DNA of 52,403 nt from positions 1-52,403 of the forward strand of contig NZ_SPPD01000016.1 in assembly GCF_004570575.1 (NCBI RefSeq), in the 5' to 3' direction. Below the pieces are notes generated by a model. It saw only the letters and a program-made list of their open reading frames with translations, ran no database searches and was not told the DNA's origin. The stretch is from Streptococcus cuniculi. Its GTDB lineage: Bacteria > Bacillota > Bacilli > Lactobacillales > Streptococcaceae. Positions 25,558 through 33,788 of the stretch are shown in pieces. A program made the position numbers and the translations under genes. Numbering within the stretch: the stretch's first letter is position 1; every line of letters begins with the position of its first letter.

Positions 25558-27459
25558 CATTTCCAGTTTCTCCGTTAGGTTTTCCCATTCTTGCATGAGT
25601 TCTTCTTGCTGGTATGATAGGGTGTCGATTTCCTGTTGGAGATCGGTCAATTCGCCCACATCATTGGTCTCAAGCATGGCTCCTTGAAGTTGGGCTAAGC
25701 GATGTTCCATTTCATCAATTGTCGTTTCGATTTCTTCAATACGGCGTAGCATTTTGCGCTGCTCTTTTTGGGTTTCTTTTTGTGCTTGGTAATCGCTAGC
25801 ACCTCTCGGAGTGGTCGTGTCCACTACCTCTGCTCGCTCTTCTCGTCTTGCTGACTGCTCTGCTTTTTTCTCCAGATAGTAATCGTAATCTCCCAAGTAA
25901 AGGGTACTACCTATCTCCGATAATTCGAGGACTTTGGTTGCAACTCGATTGATAAAATAGCGGTCGTGGCTGACAAAGAGCAGGGTGCCGTCATACTCAA
26001 TCAGGGCATTTTCCAAGACTTCCTTGCTATCGATGTCCAAATGGTTGGTTGGCTCATCCAGAATGAGAAAATTATTGTTTTCCATGGACAATTTCGCTAA
26101 CAAGACCCGCGCTTTTTCCCCACCAGAGAGCATGGCGATAGATTTTTTGACATCATCACCTGAGAAGAGAAAGGCACCCAGACGATTGCGGATATCCACT
26201 TCAGGGGTTGTCGGAAACGCAGACCATAACTCTTCCAAAACAGAATTGGACGGAGTGAGGGCTGACTGTGTCTGGTCGTAATAGCCGACTTCCACATTGA
26301 CACCAAATTTGGCTTCCCCCTTGATAAATGGTAGCTGACCGATGATGGATTTGAGCAAGGTTGTCTTTCCGATTCCATTTGGTCCGACGATCGCAATGGC
26401 ATCGAGCTTGCGCTGGTCAATGCTAATCGGCTCTGAGAGAGTCTCACCATCATAACCCACCGCCGCTTGCTCGACTGTCAGAACAATATTGCCCGAGATC
26501 TTGTCCGAATGAAAGGTCATATTAGCAGATTTTTGTCCCAAGGTCGGCTTATCCAAGCGCTCCATTTTCTCCAGTTGCTTGCGCCTTGCTTGCGCCCGCT
26601 TAGTGGTGGATGCTCGAACGATATTCTTCTGGACAAAGTCTTCTAGCTTGGTAATTTCTTTTTGCTGCTTTTCATAGTTTTGCCACTCAGTCAGCAACTT
26701 CTGCTCTTTTAACTCGACAAAAGTCGAATAATTGCCCACGTAGCGGTCCAAGGACGTCGCTGTTAAGTCCAAGGTCACAGTTGCTACCTTATCCAAGAAA
26801 TAGCGGTCATGGCTGACAATGATGAGCGCTCCCTTGTAATGAACCAAGTAGTTTTCCAACCAAGCAATAGTCTCAATATCTAGGTGGTTGGTCGGCTCGT
26901 CAAGGACTAGCAATTCTGGTTTTTCAAGGAGCATTTTCGCCAAGGCCAAGCGGGTATTTTGTCCTCCTGAGAGGGCCGAAATCTTCATCTGCCACATAGA
27001 ATCGTCAAACTGGAAGCCATTTAAAATAGCACGAATATCGGCTTCATAGGTGAAGCCACCCGCTAGGCGAAATTCTTCTGATAGGCGGTCATAGGTCTGA
27101 ATCAACTGGTCCAGCTCAAGCCCTGTCACTTCCCCCATTTGCATTTCCATATCCCGCAAGTCTTGTTCTGTCTGGCGAAGCCCATCAAAGACTTGCAGCA
27201 TTTCCTCATAAATGGTATTTTCGGATTCAAACCGGCTATTTTGCGCCAGATAGGAGAGGGATAAATCTTTCTTGCGATTGATCTCTCCGCTGGTCGGAGA
27301 TTCTTCGCCTACTAAAATTTTCAGCAAAGTCGACTTCCCCGCACCATTTTTCCCGACAAGGGCAATCCGATCCCGTTCGCCCACCTGCAAATTGATATTT
27401 TCAAAGAGCACCTCACCAGCAAAGGAGCGCTCAATCTTATTTCCTTGTAATATAATCAT
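25555..27459 (-). CDS. ABC-F family ATPase with C-terminal coiled coil, YdiF/YfmR-like
   Basis: A 634-residue twin-ABC soluble protein. Domain 1: GKNGAGKST, LSGGQNTRLA, LVLDEPTNHLD. Domain 2: GPNGIGKTT, LSGGEKARVL, LILDEPTNHLD. The linker has FVQKNIVRASTTKRAQARRK. A C-terminal extension (about 540-634) is a predicted coiled coil rich in Glu/Gln (RRIEEIETTIDEMEHRLAQL). ABC-F proteins act on the ribosome; resistance types usually differ in the linker, so a housekeeping translation role is more likely. The -10 TACAAT ends 6 nt before the ATG with no proper ribosome site, which suggests leaderless translation. Confidence 0.92.
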   Translation of the reverse strand: MIILQGNKIERSFAGEVLFENINLQVGERDRIALVGKNGAGKSTLLKILVGEESPTSGEINRKKDLSLSYLAQNSRFESENTIYEEMLQVFDGLRQTEQDLRDMEMQMGEVTGLELDQLIQTYDRLSEEFRLAGGFTYEADIRAILNGFQFDDSMWQMKISALSGGQNTRLALAKMLLEKPELLVLDEPTNHLDIETIAWLENYLVHYKGALIIVSHDRYFLDKVATVTLDLTATSLDRYVGNYSTFVELKEQKLLTEWQNYEKQQKEITKLEDFVQKNIVRASTTKRAQARRKQLEKMERLDKPTLGQKSANMTFHSDKISGNIVLTVEQAAVGYDGETLSEPISIDQRKLDAIAIVGPNGIGKTTLLKSIIGQLPFIKGEAKFGVNVEVGYYDQTQSALTPSNSVLEELWSAFPTTPEVDIRNRLGAFLFSGDDVKKSIAMLSGGEKARVLLAKLSMENNNFLILDEPTNHLDIDSKEVLENALIEYDGTLLFVSHDRYFINRVATKVLELSEIGSTLYLGDYDYYLEKKAEQSARREERAEVVDTTTPRGASDYQAQKETQKEQRKMLRRIEEIETTIDEMEHRLAQLQGAMLETNDVGELTDLQQEIDTLSYQQEELMQEWENLTEKLEM

Positions 27460-27465
27460 AACCTT

Positions 27466-27474
27466 ATTGTATCA
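27466..27474 (-). promoter_or_regulatory. Extended -10 promoter giving a leaderless ABC-F mRNA
   Basis: Minus strand TGATACAAT with the hexamer at 27471-27466; the gap AAGGTT of 6 nt leads directly to ATG at 27459. Confidence 0.55.
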
Positions 27475-27495
27475 CATCTTCTGTCTTGCCCGTGA

Positions 27496-28281
27496 TTAAG
27501 ACAAGCGTTCTTCTAGCTGGAAGTCAATCGGTAGAAAAGACAATACCTCCTCTAACTGCTTGTCCCAGTAGTACCACTCATGTCGACCAGGCGCAGTCTG
27601 ATAGTCAACCTCATAGCCTAACTCCTTAAAGGATTGAGCTACAAAGTTATTCGCAGGCAAGAGAAAGTCCTGCTCACCACACCAGATATACATCTTGGTC
27701 ATTTTGTCTGCTTTTTTAGCCAGATTGATGAGAGAATGGGGATTTGTTGGACTTTCCCAGTCTGTCATCTCACCGAAGATCCCTGTCCAATAGGCCGGAC
27801 TCCCCAAATTTTCTTTTCCTGGGTCAAAATCCTTAAAGCTCAAAGCTCCTGATAGGCTAGCGACATGAGAAAAACGGTTGGTTGCTAGAGCCAAACGCAT
27901 TGCTCCATAGCCACCCATAGACAGCCCTGCAATAAAGGTTTTCTCCCGTTTGTCTGTCATATTGGGGAAAAATCGCTTCAACACATCTGGCATTTCAATT
28001 GCTAGCGCATCAAAATAAGGATAGCCATACTGGGTATTGACATACCAGCCATTGTGGGTATCTGGCATGACCACGATGAGATTGGTCTTTCTCACGAGGC
28101 GTTCTAAAGACGTCAAGCGTAACCAGGTCGTATCTCGTCCACCCATGCCGTGAAGCAGATACAAGACAGGTATATCTGTATCATCGGGATTGTCCACCCG
28201 CCCCTTATCAGGGTATAAGACTTGCACGGACAAGTCCAAATCCATTACTTGAGAATAATAGGTAATATTCATGAGGGCCAT
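27496..28281 (-). CDS. estA: Tributyrin-type esterase EstA (esterase D family)
   Basis: A 261-residue alpha/beta hydrolase of the esterase D/S-formylglutathione hydrolase family. The oxyanion region is [14 protein letters not shown], the nucleophile elbow [12 protein letters not shown], the acid in [10 protein letters not shown] and the catalytic His in [11 protein letters not shown]. It matches streptococcal EstA, which cleaves short-chain acyl esters and lies next to RNase J2 in pneumococcus as here. The start is [10 protein letters not shown], preceded by AAAGGAGAAAAAAG; six upstream codons are not used. Confidence 0.9.
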   Translation of the reverse strand: MALMNITYYSQVMDLDLSVQVLYPDKGRVDNPDDTDIPVLYLLHGMGGRDTTWLRLTSLERLVRKTNLIVVMPDTHNGWYVNTQYGYPYFDALAIEMPDVLKRFFPNMTDKREKTFIAGLSMGGYGAMRLALATNRFSHVASLSGALSFKDFDPGKENLGSPAYWTGIFGEMTDWESPTNPHSLINLAKKADKMTKMYIWCGEQDFLLPANNFVAQSFKELGYEVDYQTAPGRHEWYYWDKQLEEVLSFLPIDFQLEERLS

Positions 28282-28302
28282 CTTTTTTCTCCTTTTCAAT
28301 AG

Positions 28303-28341
28303 AAAAAGGTGCTGCCCTATTCAAGCAGCTGCCACCTTTTT
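28303..28341 (-). terminator. Intrinsic terminator after rnjB
   Basis: AAAAAAGGTGGCAGCTGC pairs with GGGCAGCACCTTTTT on the minus strand, then CTATTG. It separates rnjB from estA. Confidence 0.8.
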
Positions 28342-28378
28342 TCTTGTTATTCTTGCATACTTTTAACTAGCCACTAGC

Positions 28379-28442
28379 CTTTCCGTTTTGATTTAGTGCT
28401 AGGCAAGATGCGTTAACGATATAATCCATTCAAACTGGAAAG
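28379..28442. repeat. Imperfect palindrome related to 39644-39711
   Basis: Arms TTTCCGTTTTGATT and AATCCATTCAAACTGGAAA flank a loop with GGCAAGATGCGTTA. The sequence 39644-39711 has the same layout and a related loop (AGACAAGACGCGTTA). Function not known. Confidence 0.45.
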
Positions 28443-28447
28443 CTATA

Positions 28448-30109
28448 TTATTTTACCTCCATAATGACTGGCAGAATAGCTGGCCGTCTCTTAGTTTGGT
28501 CAAAGAGGTATTTTGCGAGTTCATCACGGACAGACGACTTGAGCTCTGCCCAGTCAAAACTATCCTTGGTAAAGTAGTTTTCTACCGTTGTATTGACCAA
28601 TTCAGACGCTTCACGCAGAATATCACGGCTCTTCTTGACATAGACAAATCCGCGCGTATTGACCTTAGCTTTTGAGATAATGCATTTTTCACGACGGTTA
28701 ACCGTAATCGCTACGATAAAGATACCATCTTCTGATAAAATCTTGCGGTCACGCAGAACGATATTTCCAACATCGCCGATAGCATTTCCGTCAATCATGA
28801 CATCACCTGCTGGAACAGAACCATTATGGACAAATTCACCCTGCTCATAACTCATGATGTCGCCACGCTTGACAATGAAAATATTCTCTGGGTAAAGGCC
28901 GATTTCAAGCGCTGCTCGTGCATGGGCATCAAGCTGGCGGTACTCGCCTTGGACTGGGAACAAATACTTGGGGCGTAGGATATTGAGCATCAACTGTAAA
29001 TCACGCGCATTCCCGTGACCTGATACCCGCAAGTTTTTGGTGATCGATTTGACCATACCACCTGCTTGGTAAATCATGTTTTCCACCCGCGCCACCACTG
29101 CTTCTTTGGAAATGGTTGGCGTGGTCACAATGTAGACCAAATCTCCGTCCTTGATTTCCACATAGCGGTGACGGCCGATGGACATTTTGCGCAAGCCATT
29201 CAACGGCTCACCCATACGACCGGTTTCCAAGATAATAAGCTCACTGTCATCAAACTTATTCATTTCTTTTGGCTTAATCAGCAAACGTTCGCTGACCAAG
29301 CGCAATTTTTTCAATTGAATGGCAGTGCGGACGATATTTTCCACATCATACCCTGTCAGTACGACACGGCGCCCCGTCGCCTCAGCTGCATCAAAAATCT
29401 GCTGGATACGAACAATGTTACTTGCAACCGCAGCCACGATGACCCGCCCTTCCCAATCCGCAATGGTATTGAAAATCTCCTCAGCTTCTTCATGCATGCT
29501 GGCCACCTGAATGTTGCTGTCTGCATTAGCAGAATCAGATAAAAGTGCAAGCACTCCTTCACTTCCAATTTCAGCTAAGCGACCAAAATCGGTCTTATAG
29601 AAGGGATCGGCTGCTTGATCAAACTTGAAATCGCCTGTATAGACAATATTTCCCTCGTCTGTCTTAATGACAACCCCTAGACTTTCAGGAATCGAGTGGG
29701 TCGTTTTAAAAAAAGATACGACAGACGTTCCAAAATCAATCTCTGTTTCGGCATTGATCACGTGAAAATCTTTAAATTTCTTAGTCGCATTGTAATTTTT
29801 AACGACTAATTTAGCGAGTTCAATGGTCAAATGAGATCCAAAAACAGGTACCCGTACATTTTCTAGCAGATAAGGCAAAGCCCCAATCGCATCGGCATGC
29901 CCGTGGGTCAAAAATACACCCGCTACACGCTTCTTATTTTCCACCAAATACTCAAAATTCGGTACAATCACATCGACACCAAGCTGTTCATTTTCTGGAT
30001 ATTTCAGCCCAGCATCCAAGACGAAAATTGTGTCATTGACCTCAGCGATGTAGAGATTTTTCCCATTCTCACGAACACCACCCAAAGCTATAATTTTTAT
30101 GTCAGTCAT
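28448..30109 (-). CDS. rnjB: Ribonuclease J2
   Basis: A 553-residue metallo-beta-lactamase/beta-CASP ribonuclease. The metal-binding motif is THGHADAIG rather than the HxHxDH of RNase J1, which is the degenerate form seen in RNase J2 of streptococci. GDFKFD and the C-terminal SGHGNARD are present. RNase J2 forms a complex with J1 in mRNA turnover and usually has weak activity on its own. The neighbouring estA supports the assignment. Start ATG at 30109 has AAGGAGTTATC upstream; the promoter is at 30196-30224 with an 85-nt leader containing a CTTGGAACTCCAAG hairpin. Confidence 0.92.
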   Translation of the reverse strand: MTDIKIIALGGVRENGKNLYIAEVNDTIFVLDAGLKYPENEQLGVDVIVPNFEYLVENKKRVAGVFLTHGHADAIGALPYLLENVRVPVFGSHLTIELAKLVVKNYNATKKFKDFHVINAETEIDFGTSVVSFFKTTHSIPESLGVVIKTDEGNIVYTGDFKFDQAADPFYKTDFGRLAEIGSEGVLALLSDSANADSNIQVASMHEEAEEIFNTIADWEGRVIVAAVASNIVRIQQIFDAAEATGRRVVLTGYDVENIVRTAIQLKKLRLVSERLLIKPKEMNKFDDSELIILETGRMGEPLNGLRKMSIGRHRYVEIKDGDLVYIVTTPTISKEAVVARVENMIYQAGGMVKSITKNLRVSGHGNARDLQLMLNILRPKYLFPVQGEYRQLDAHARAALEIGLYPENIFIVKRGDIMSYEQGEFVHNGSVPAGDVMIDGNAIGDVGNIVLRDRKILSEDGIFIVAITVNRREKCIISKAKVNTRGFVYVKKSRDILREASELVNTTVENYFTKDSFDWAELKSSVRDELAKYLFDQTKRRPAILPVIMEVK

Positions 30110-30195
30110 GATAACTCCTTATTGATGATAATTACTAACGGTCCTTGGAGTTCCAAGTCGAATTACAGTCTTGCAATTTCTTGCATATCTGTACC

Positions 30196-30224
30196 ATTAT
30201 ACCCTTTTTTCACGATTTTTTCAA
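30196..30224 (-). promoter_or_regulatory. rnjB promoter
   Basis: Minus strand -35 TTGAAA at 30224-30219, 17-bp spacer, -10 TATAAT at 30201-30196. A MITE begins 18 bp upstream of the -35. Confidence 0.7.
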
Positions 30225-30241
30225 AATATAGCTCAAAAAAT

Positions 30242-30471
30242 CAGGACAAACGCATGAAGAAAATCACTCGTTGAAAAAACAATGAAAATCGCAAATTGTT
30301 ATACATGTCTCACCGTTCAACTCTTTTTCCTGAGACCAAACTGTAAAAAATCTCTTTTTTATAATTTGGGAAGTTACGTTTTCTAGAAAAACAACGAGTA
30401 TTTTCTATTTTTCAAAACATACTCACTCTTTTCAGAAAAAACAGGGTAATTTTTCTTCATGCATTGTCGTG
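30242..30471. mobile_element. MITE related to the ISAs1 element, copy 1
   Basis: 230 bp bounded by CAGGACAAACGCATGAAG on the left and, on the other strand, CACGACAATGCATGAAG on the right. A perfect 9-bp target duplication TCAAAAAAT lies at 30233-30241 and 30472-30480. The interior has no open frame, so it is non-autonomous. The right target copy overlaps the U tract of the ABC-transporter terminator. Ends match the ISAs1 end at 350-371. Confidence 0.88.
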
Positions 30472-30473
30472 TC

Positions 30474-30506
30474 AAAAAATCCCCAGTCTATCGTCTAACT
30501 GGGGAT
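30474..30506 (-). terminator. Intrinsic terminator of trpXYZ
   Basis: ATCCCCAGT pairs with ACTGGGGAT around a 15-nt loop, followed by TTTTTTGA on the minus strand, directly past the ATPase stop. Confidence 0.88.
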
Positions 30507-30512
30507 AATCGT

Positions 30513-31271
30513 CTATTCAAACAAATGGTAGTAATCTTCCAAGGTCATTGCTTCTTTTTCGGCTTTATTCAAATCTTTGATAATCCGTCCATCTTTCATG
30601 ACGAGAAGACGATTGCCGTACTTGAGAGCGTCTTCCATCTGGTGGGTAATCATAAGGGCTGTCAACTGATCTTTGGTGACAAAGCGGTCTGTCAAGTCCA
30701 TGAGAGCCACGCTCGTTTTAGGGTCAAGAGCCGCTGTATGCTCGTCCAAGAGCAATAATTCTGGGCGTTTCAAGGTTGCCATCAAGAGGCTCAAGGCTTG
30801 GCGTTGACCACCTGAAAGAAATTCAATCGGTGTGTCCAAGTGCTTCTCAAGTCCGTTGCCAATCTGGTCAATGGTCGCTTGAAATTCTTCCTTATAGCTA
30901 TTTAGCTTACGAGGCACGAGCCCTCGCCCTTCTCCACGGAACTTTGCAATCAAGAGATTTTCTGCAACCGTCATTCGGGGAGCTGTTCCCATTTTCGGGT
31001 CTTGAAAGACACGGGCTAGGTACTTGGCCCGCTTTTCAGGTGAGAGTTCGGTCACATCTTCGCCCATGATGCGAATGGTTCCGCTCGTAAGGGGCAAGGT
31101 TCCAGCAATCACGTTGAAAAGCGTTGATTTTCCTGCCCCATTTCCCCCTAAAATCGTGATAAAATCATGCTCATGAATGGTCAAAGAAACCTGATTTAAG
31201 ATGACCTTTTCTTCATCAAAGCCATTATTGACCACTTTGGTGGCATTTTCTAATTCTACAATTGCTGTCAT
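30513..31271 (-). CDS. trpZ: ABC transporter ATP-binding protein (tryptophan-type, TrpZ)
   Basis: A 252-residue ABC ATPase of the COG1101 group. Walker A is LGGNGAGKST, the signature FLSGGQRQAL and Walker B LLLLDEHTAALDPK, in which the usual D-E-P-T reads D-E-H-T as in this subfamily. The H-loop is MITHQM. It overlaps the permease gene by ATGA and is the last gene of the operon. The T-box leader upstream of the operon points to tryptophan or a precursor as substrate. The trpZ name follows the predicted trpXYZ systems and is inferred from context. Confidence 0.88.
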   Translation of the reverse strand: MTAIVELENATKVVNNGFDEEKVILNQVSLTIHEHDFITILGGNGAGKSTLFNVIAGTLPLTSGTIRIMGEDVTELSPEKRAKYLARVFQDPKMGTAPRMTVAENLLIAKFRGEGRGLVPRKLNSYKEEFQATIDQIGNGLEKHLDTPIEFLSGGQRQALSLLMATLKRPELLLLDEHTAALDPKTSVALMDLTDRFVTKDQLTALMITHQMEDALKYGNRLLVMKDGRIIKDLNKAEKEAMTLEDYYHLFE

Positions 31272-32134
31272 TTGCTAATGGTCACTCCTTTGAAGAATTT
31301 TGCTTTTAGGGTTGGAATCATGAGACAGATTGCCAAGATTACAGCGCTATAAATGCGGAGATAGCTCGTGTTAAAGCCAAGTGCAATTACCGCCCAGATA
31401 AGAAATTGATAGGCAATCGCTCCTAAAACAATGGTCATCAAGCGTTCTGCCAAGGTCAGGCTCTTAAAGAGCACTTCGCCGATAATCAGACTGGCAAGAC
31501 CAACAACGATAACCCCAATCCCACGGGAAACATCTGCATAACCTTCCTGTTGGGCAATTAGAGCCCCTGCTAAGGCAATCACACCGTTTGATAAGACCAA
31601 GCCCATCAGCTCCATGCTGTCCGTATTGATACCAAAACTCCGTGCCATATCGGGATTGTCTCCCGTTGCGATATAGGCCTGTCCTAGTTTCGTATCAAGG
31701 AAAAAGAGGAGGGCCACAATAACCAAGACCACAAAGACAAGACCTGCTATCAAGTTATTGATCGAACTACTAAAGGGAAGGTAATCCTGAATTTGCTTCG
31801 TTCCTAACAACCCAAGATTGGCCCGTCCCATAATCATCAGCATGATGGAGTGGCAAGAGGTCATGACCAAGATTCCTGAAAGAAGCGTTGGAATTTTCCC
31901 CTTGGTATAAAGGAGTCCCGTTGCCAAGCCTGCTACACAACCTGAAAGGATCGCTACTAGGGTCGCAAGAAAGGGATTGACGCCACTACTAATCAGAGTG
32001 ACTGCTACCGCACCTCCCAAGGGGAAGCTTCCCTCTGCTGTCATATCTGGAAAATTCAAAATCCGAAAGGTCATGTAAATGCCAAGCCCCAAGATAGACC
32101 AGACGAGACCTTGTGATACTGTTGATACAATCAT
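31268..32134 (-). CDS. trpY: ABC transporter permease (tryptophan-type, TrpY)
   Basis: A 288-residue permease of the COG4120 group (branched-chain amino acid type fold) with about eight hydrophobic segments. It starts MIVSTVSQGLVWSILGLGIY and contains NFPDMTAEGSFPLGGAV, a conserved family loop. It would form the membrane channel for the TrpX binding protein with TrpZ as ATPase. The gene is 82 nt downstream of trpX with a terminator-like hairpin between, and it overlaps trpZ. Confidence 0.88.
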   Translation of the reverse strand: MIVSTVSQGLVWSILGLGIYMTFRILNFPDMTAEGSFPLGGAVAVTLISSGVNPFLATLVAILSGCVAGLATGLLYTKGKIPTLLSGILVMTSCHSIMLMIMGRANLGLLGTKQIQDYLPFSSSINNLIAGLVFVVLVIVALLFFLDTKLGQAYIATGDNPDMARSFGINTDSMELMGLVLSNGVIALAGALIAQQEGYADVSRGIGVIVVGLASLIIGEVLFKSLTLAERLMTIVLGAIAYQFLIWAVIALGFNTSYLRIYSAVILAICLMIPTLKAKFFKGVTISK

Positions 32135-32155
32135 ATTTTCTTCCTATTATTTGTA

Positions 32156-32211
32156 AGAAAAGAGCGAGCCATTTGAGGCGATAGCCCATCCTCACTCGCT
32201 TCTCTCCTTTT
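32156..32211 (-). terminator. Terminator-like hairpin between trpX and trpY
   Basis: GAGAAGCGAG pairs imperfectly with CTCGCTCTTTTC and is followed by TTTTCTT on the minus strand. It may let trpX be made in excess over the membrane parts. Confidence 0.5.
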
Positions 32212-32216
32212 TGTAT

Positions 32217-33215
32217 TTACTCGACAATTTCACCAGCAGCTTTTTCGACGTCTTCTGGAATAGTAATGCCTAGTTCTGCTGCCACTTTTTTGTTAATGAT
32301 TGGTGTACCTTGATCCACCACATCAACTGAGGTCTCAGCAGGTTTTGCACCTTTCAAAATCTTCGCTACCATTTTTCCTGTTGAAATTCCAAGACCGTGT
32401 TGACTGACAACAACAGATGCCAAACCACCTTCTTTGACCATGGTGTCCGCACTCGGGAAGATGGGCACTTTTGCTTCTTTGTTGCTAGCAACTACTGTCT
32501 TAAAGGCTGAAGCAATCGTATTGTCTTGTGGAATCCAGATAGCATCGACCTTGCTGGTCATAACAGACATGGTTGCAGCAATCTCGTTGCTAGACGGTAC
32601 AGGATAGGCAAGCACAGTATAGCCTTCTTTTTCTGCTAACTCCGTAAATCTTTCCACATTCAATTTTGAATTGTCTTCATTACTTGAGTAGAGAACACCG
32701 AGTGTTTTTGCATTTGGCATCATTTTTTTAATCAAATCAAGTTGTTGAGCAATCGGTTCTGGGCAGGCAACCCCTGTCACATTGGCACCTGGTTGTTCAA
32801 GACTTTTCACTAATTTCGCACCAACTGGATCCGTGATAGCTCCCATTACAACTGGCAGATCACTGGTTGCGTTGGCAAGACCTTGAGCTGCTGGTGTAGC
32901 GATTCCGACCAAGACTTGATTGCCGTTTGAGACCAATTGCTTACTCATGGTCGCAATTTTCCCTTGGTCACCCTCAGCATTCATAAAGTCAATCTTAATC
33001 TTATCACCTTTGTAGCCCTCTTCTGCAAGACCGTCTTGAATTCCACGGTAAATCTCATCCAATGCTTCGTGAGTTACAAACTGAAGCACCCCAACCCTAA
33101 CCGTCTCACCCTCGACCTGCGGCTTCTTGTCATTCTTTTGGTTAGTGAGGAAAATTCCACCAACAACAACGGCTACTAAAGCTACAATCGTTAACAATAA
33201 ATTCTTGTTTTTCAT
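32217..33215 (-). CDS. trpX: ABC transporter substrate-binding protein (tryptophan-type, TrpX)
   Basis: A 332-residue binding protein of the COG2984 family. The N-terminal hydrophobic segment (about residues 5-24) has no lipobox Cys, so it looks like an uncleaved anchor or signal peptide. The mature part has two Rossmann-type lobes: VRVGVLQFVTHEALDEIYRG, then NGNQVLVGIATPAAQGLANA, and later IWIPQDNTIASAFKTVVASN. The ATG at 33215 is preferred, with AAAGGGAG 8 nt upstream; a TTG at 33221 is in frame. The operon is controlled by the T-box at 33456-33707, whose features fit tRNA-Trp. Confidence 0.9.
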   Translation of the reverse strand: MKNKNLLLTIVALVAVVVGGIFLTNQKNDKKPQVEGETVRVGVLQFVTHEALDEIYRGIQDGLAEEGYKGDKIKIDFMNAEGDQGKIATMSKQLVSNGNQVLVGIATPAAQGLANATSDLPVVMGAITDPVGAKLVKSLEQPGANVTGVACPEPIAQQLDLIKKMMPNAKTLGVLYSSNEDNSKLNVERFTELAEKEGYTVLAYPVPSSNEIAATMSVMTSKVDAIWIPQDNTIASAFKTVVASNKEAKVPIFPSADTMVKEGGLASVVVSQHGLGISTGKMVAKILKGAKPAETSVDVVDQGTPIINKKVAAELGITIPEDVEKAAGEIVE

Positions 33216-33387
33216 ATCCAATCTCCCTTTGGTTTACAAACTATTTGTATCTGTTTATGCTCTATTTACCTTTTTGATATTTTGGTAAGTATAGGAATTA
33301 TGAAAGATAGAACTAGTAACACCAGTGTCCTCTAAGTTGCATCACTTACAGACCGTCCATCATTCTAAAAGTCATTTTTGCCACATA

Positions 33388-33414
33388 CTACCAACGCCAT
33401 CGCTTCTTCATCAT
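33388..33414 (-). CDS. Putative Trp-rich leader peptide MMKKRWRW
   Basis: An eight-codon frame ATG ATG AAG AAG CGA TGG CGT TGG TAG. It is preceded by a perfect AGGAGG at 33425-33420, 5 or 8 nt from the two ATGs. It lies between the T-box terminator and trpX, 170 nt before the trpX start. Two Trp codons in eight, in the leader of a tryptophan-type transporter, suggest a second attenuation or translation-sensing layer. No strong terminator was found just downstream, so the mechanism is open and chance is possible. Confidence 0.45.
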   Translation of the reverse strand: MMKKRWRW

Positions 33415-33455
33415 TTCATCCTCCTCATATAGCGCCTCTTTTATCACACTATAGA

Positions 33456-33707
33456 AAAAGCCCCCGCATACAAAAACTGTATGCGAGGGCGTCAATGACA
33501 CGGTGCCACCTCACTTATGGAGACTGTCTAGAATATCTCCATCTCTCAAGCTCCTCTATCAAGGAGTTGCACGGTAAGGGGTGCCAACCGAATTCTCATT
33601 GTTTTGAATTCAAATCATAACCTCAGCCCATTTCATAAACATCCGCTACTTGTTCGCAATACCCACAAGCTCCCTGAAAACATCCTGCTTATTACTTCTT
33701 CTGATTA
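33456..33707 (-). promoter_or_regulatory. T-box riboswitch, probably tRNA-Trp
   Basis: The minus-strand leader contains the T-box core AGGTGGCACCGTG (33511-33499) and then a strong terminator, GCCCTCGCATAC pairing with GTATGCGGGGGC plus TTTTT (33491-33456). The acceptor-sensing bases UGGC (33508-33505) would pair with GCCA, as expected for tRNA-Trp with discriminator G. A UGG triplet at 33630-33628 after GAAA lies at the 3' side of stem I and is the likely specifier. Stem I base AATCA/TGATT is visible. Uncharged tRNA would allow transcription of trpXYZ. Confidence 0.88.
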
Positions 33708-33713
33708 GTACAC

Positions 33714-33742
33714 ATTATAGACCTTCTCTGTTGCTTTGTCAA
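33714..33742 (-). promoter_or_regulatory. trpXYZ promoter
   Basis: Minus strand -35 TTGACA at 33742-33737, exact 17-bp spacer, -10 TATAAT at 33719-33714. Full consensus. Confidence 0.88.
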
Positions 33743-33749
33743 TAGTTTT

Positions 33750-33777
33750 TTGAAAAAAATTTAAAAAATGGTATAAT
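33750..33777 (+). promoter_or_regulatory. Divergent plus-strand promoter toward the repeat array and rqcH
   Basis: TTGAAA at 33750-33755, 16-bp spacer, extended -10 TGGTATAAT ending at 33777. The two divergent -35 boxes are 7 bp apart. The transcript would carry the whole repeat array as a leader of about 550 nt before rqcH. Confidence 0.65.
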
Positions 33778-33788
33778 TGAGAGGCGAA

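Noticed and set aside
25555..27459. Antibiotic-resistance type ABC-F
   Set aside because: The linker is short and the C-terminal coiled coil matches housekeeping YdiF/YfmR-type proteins; no resistance-gene context.
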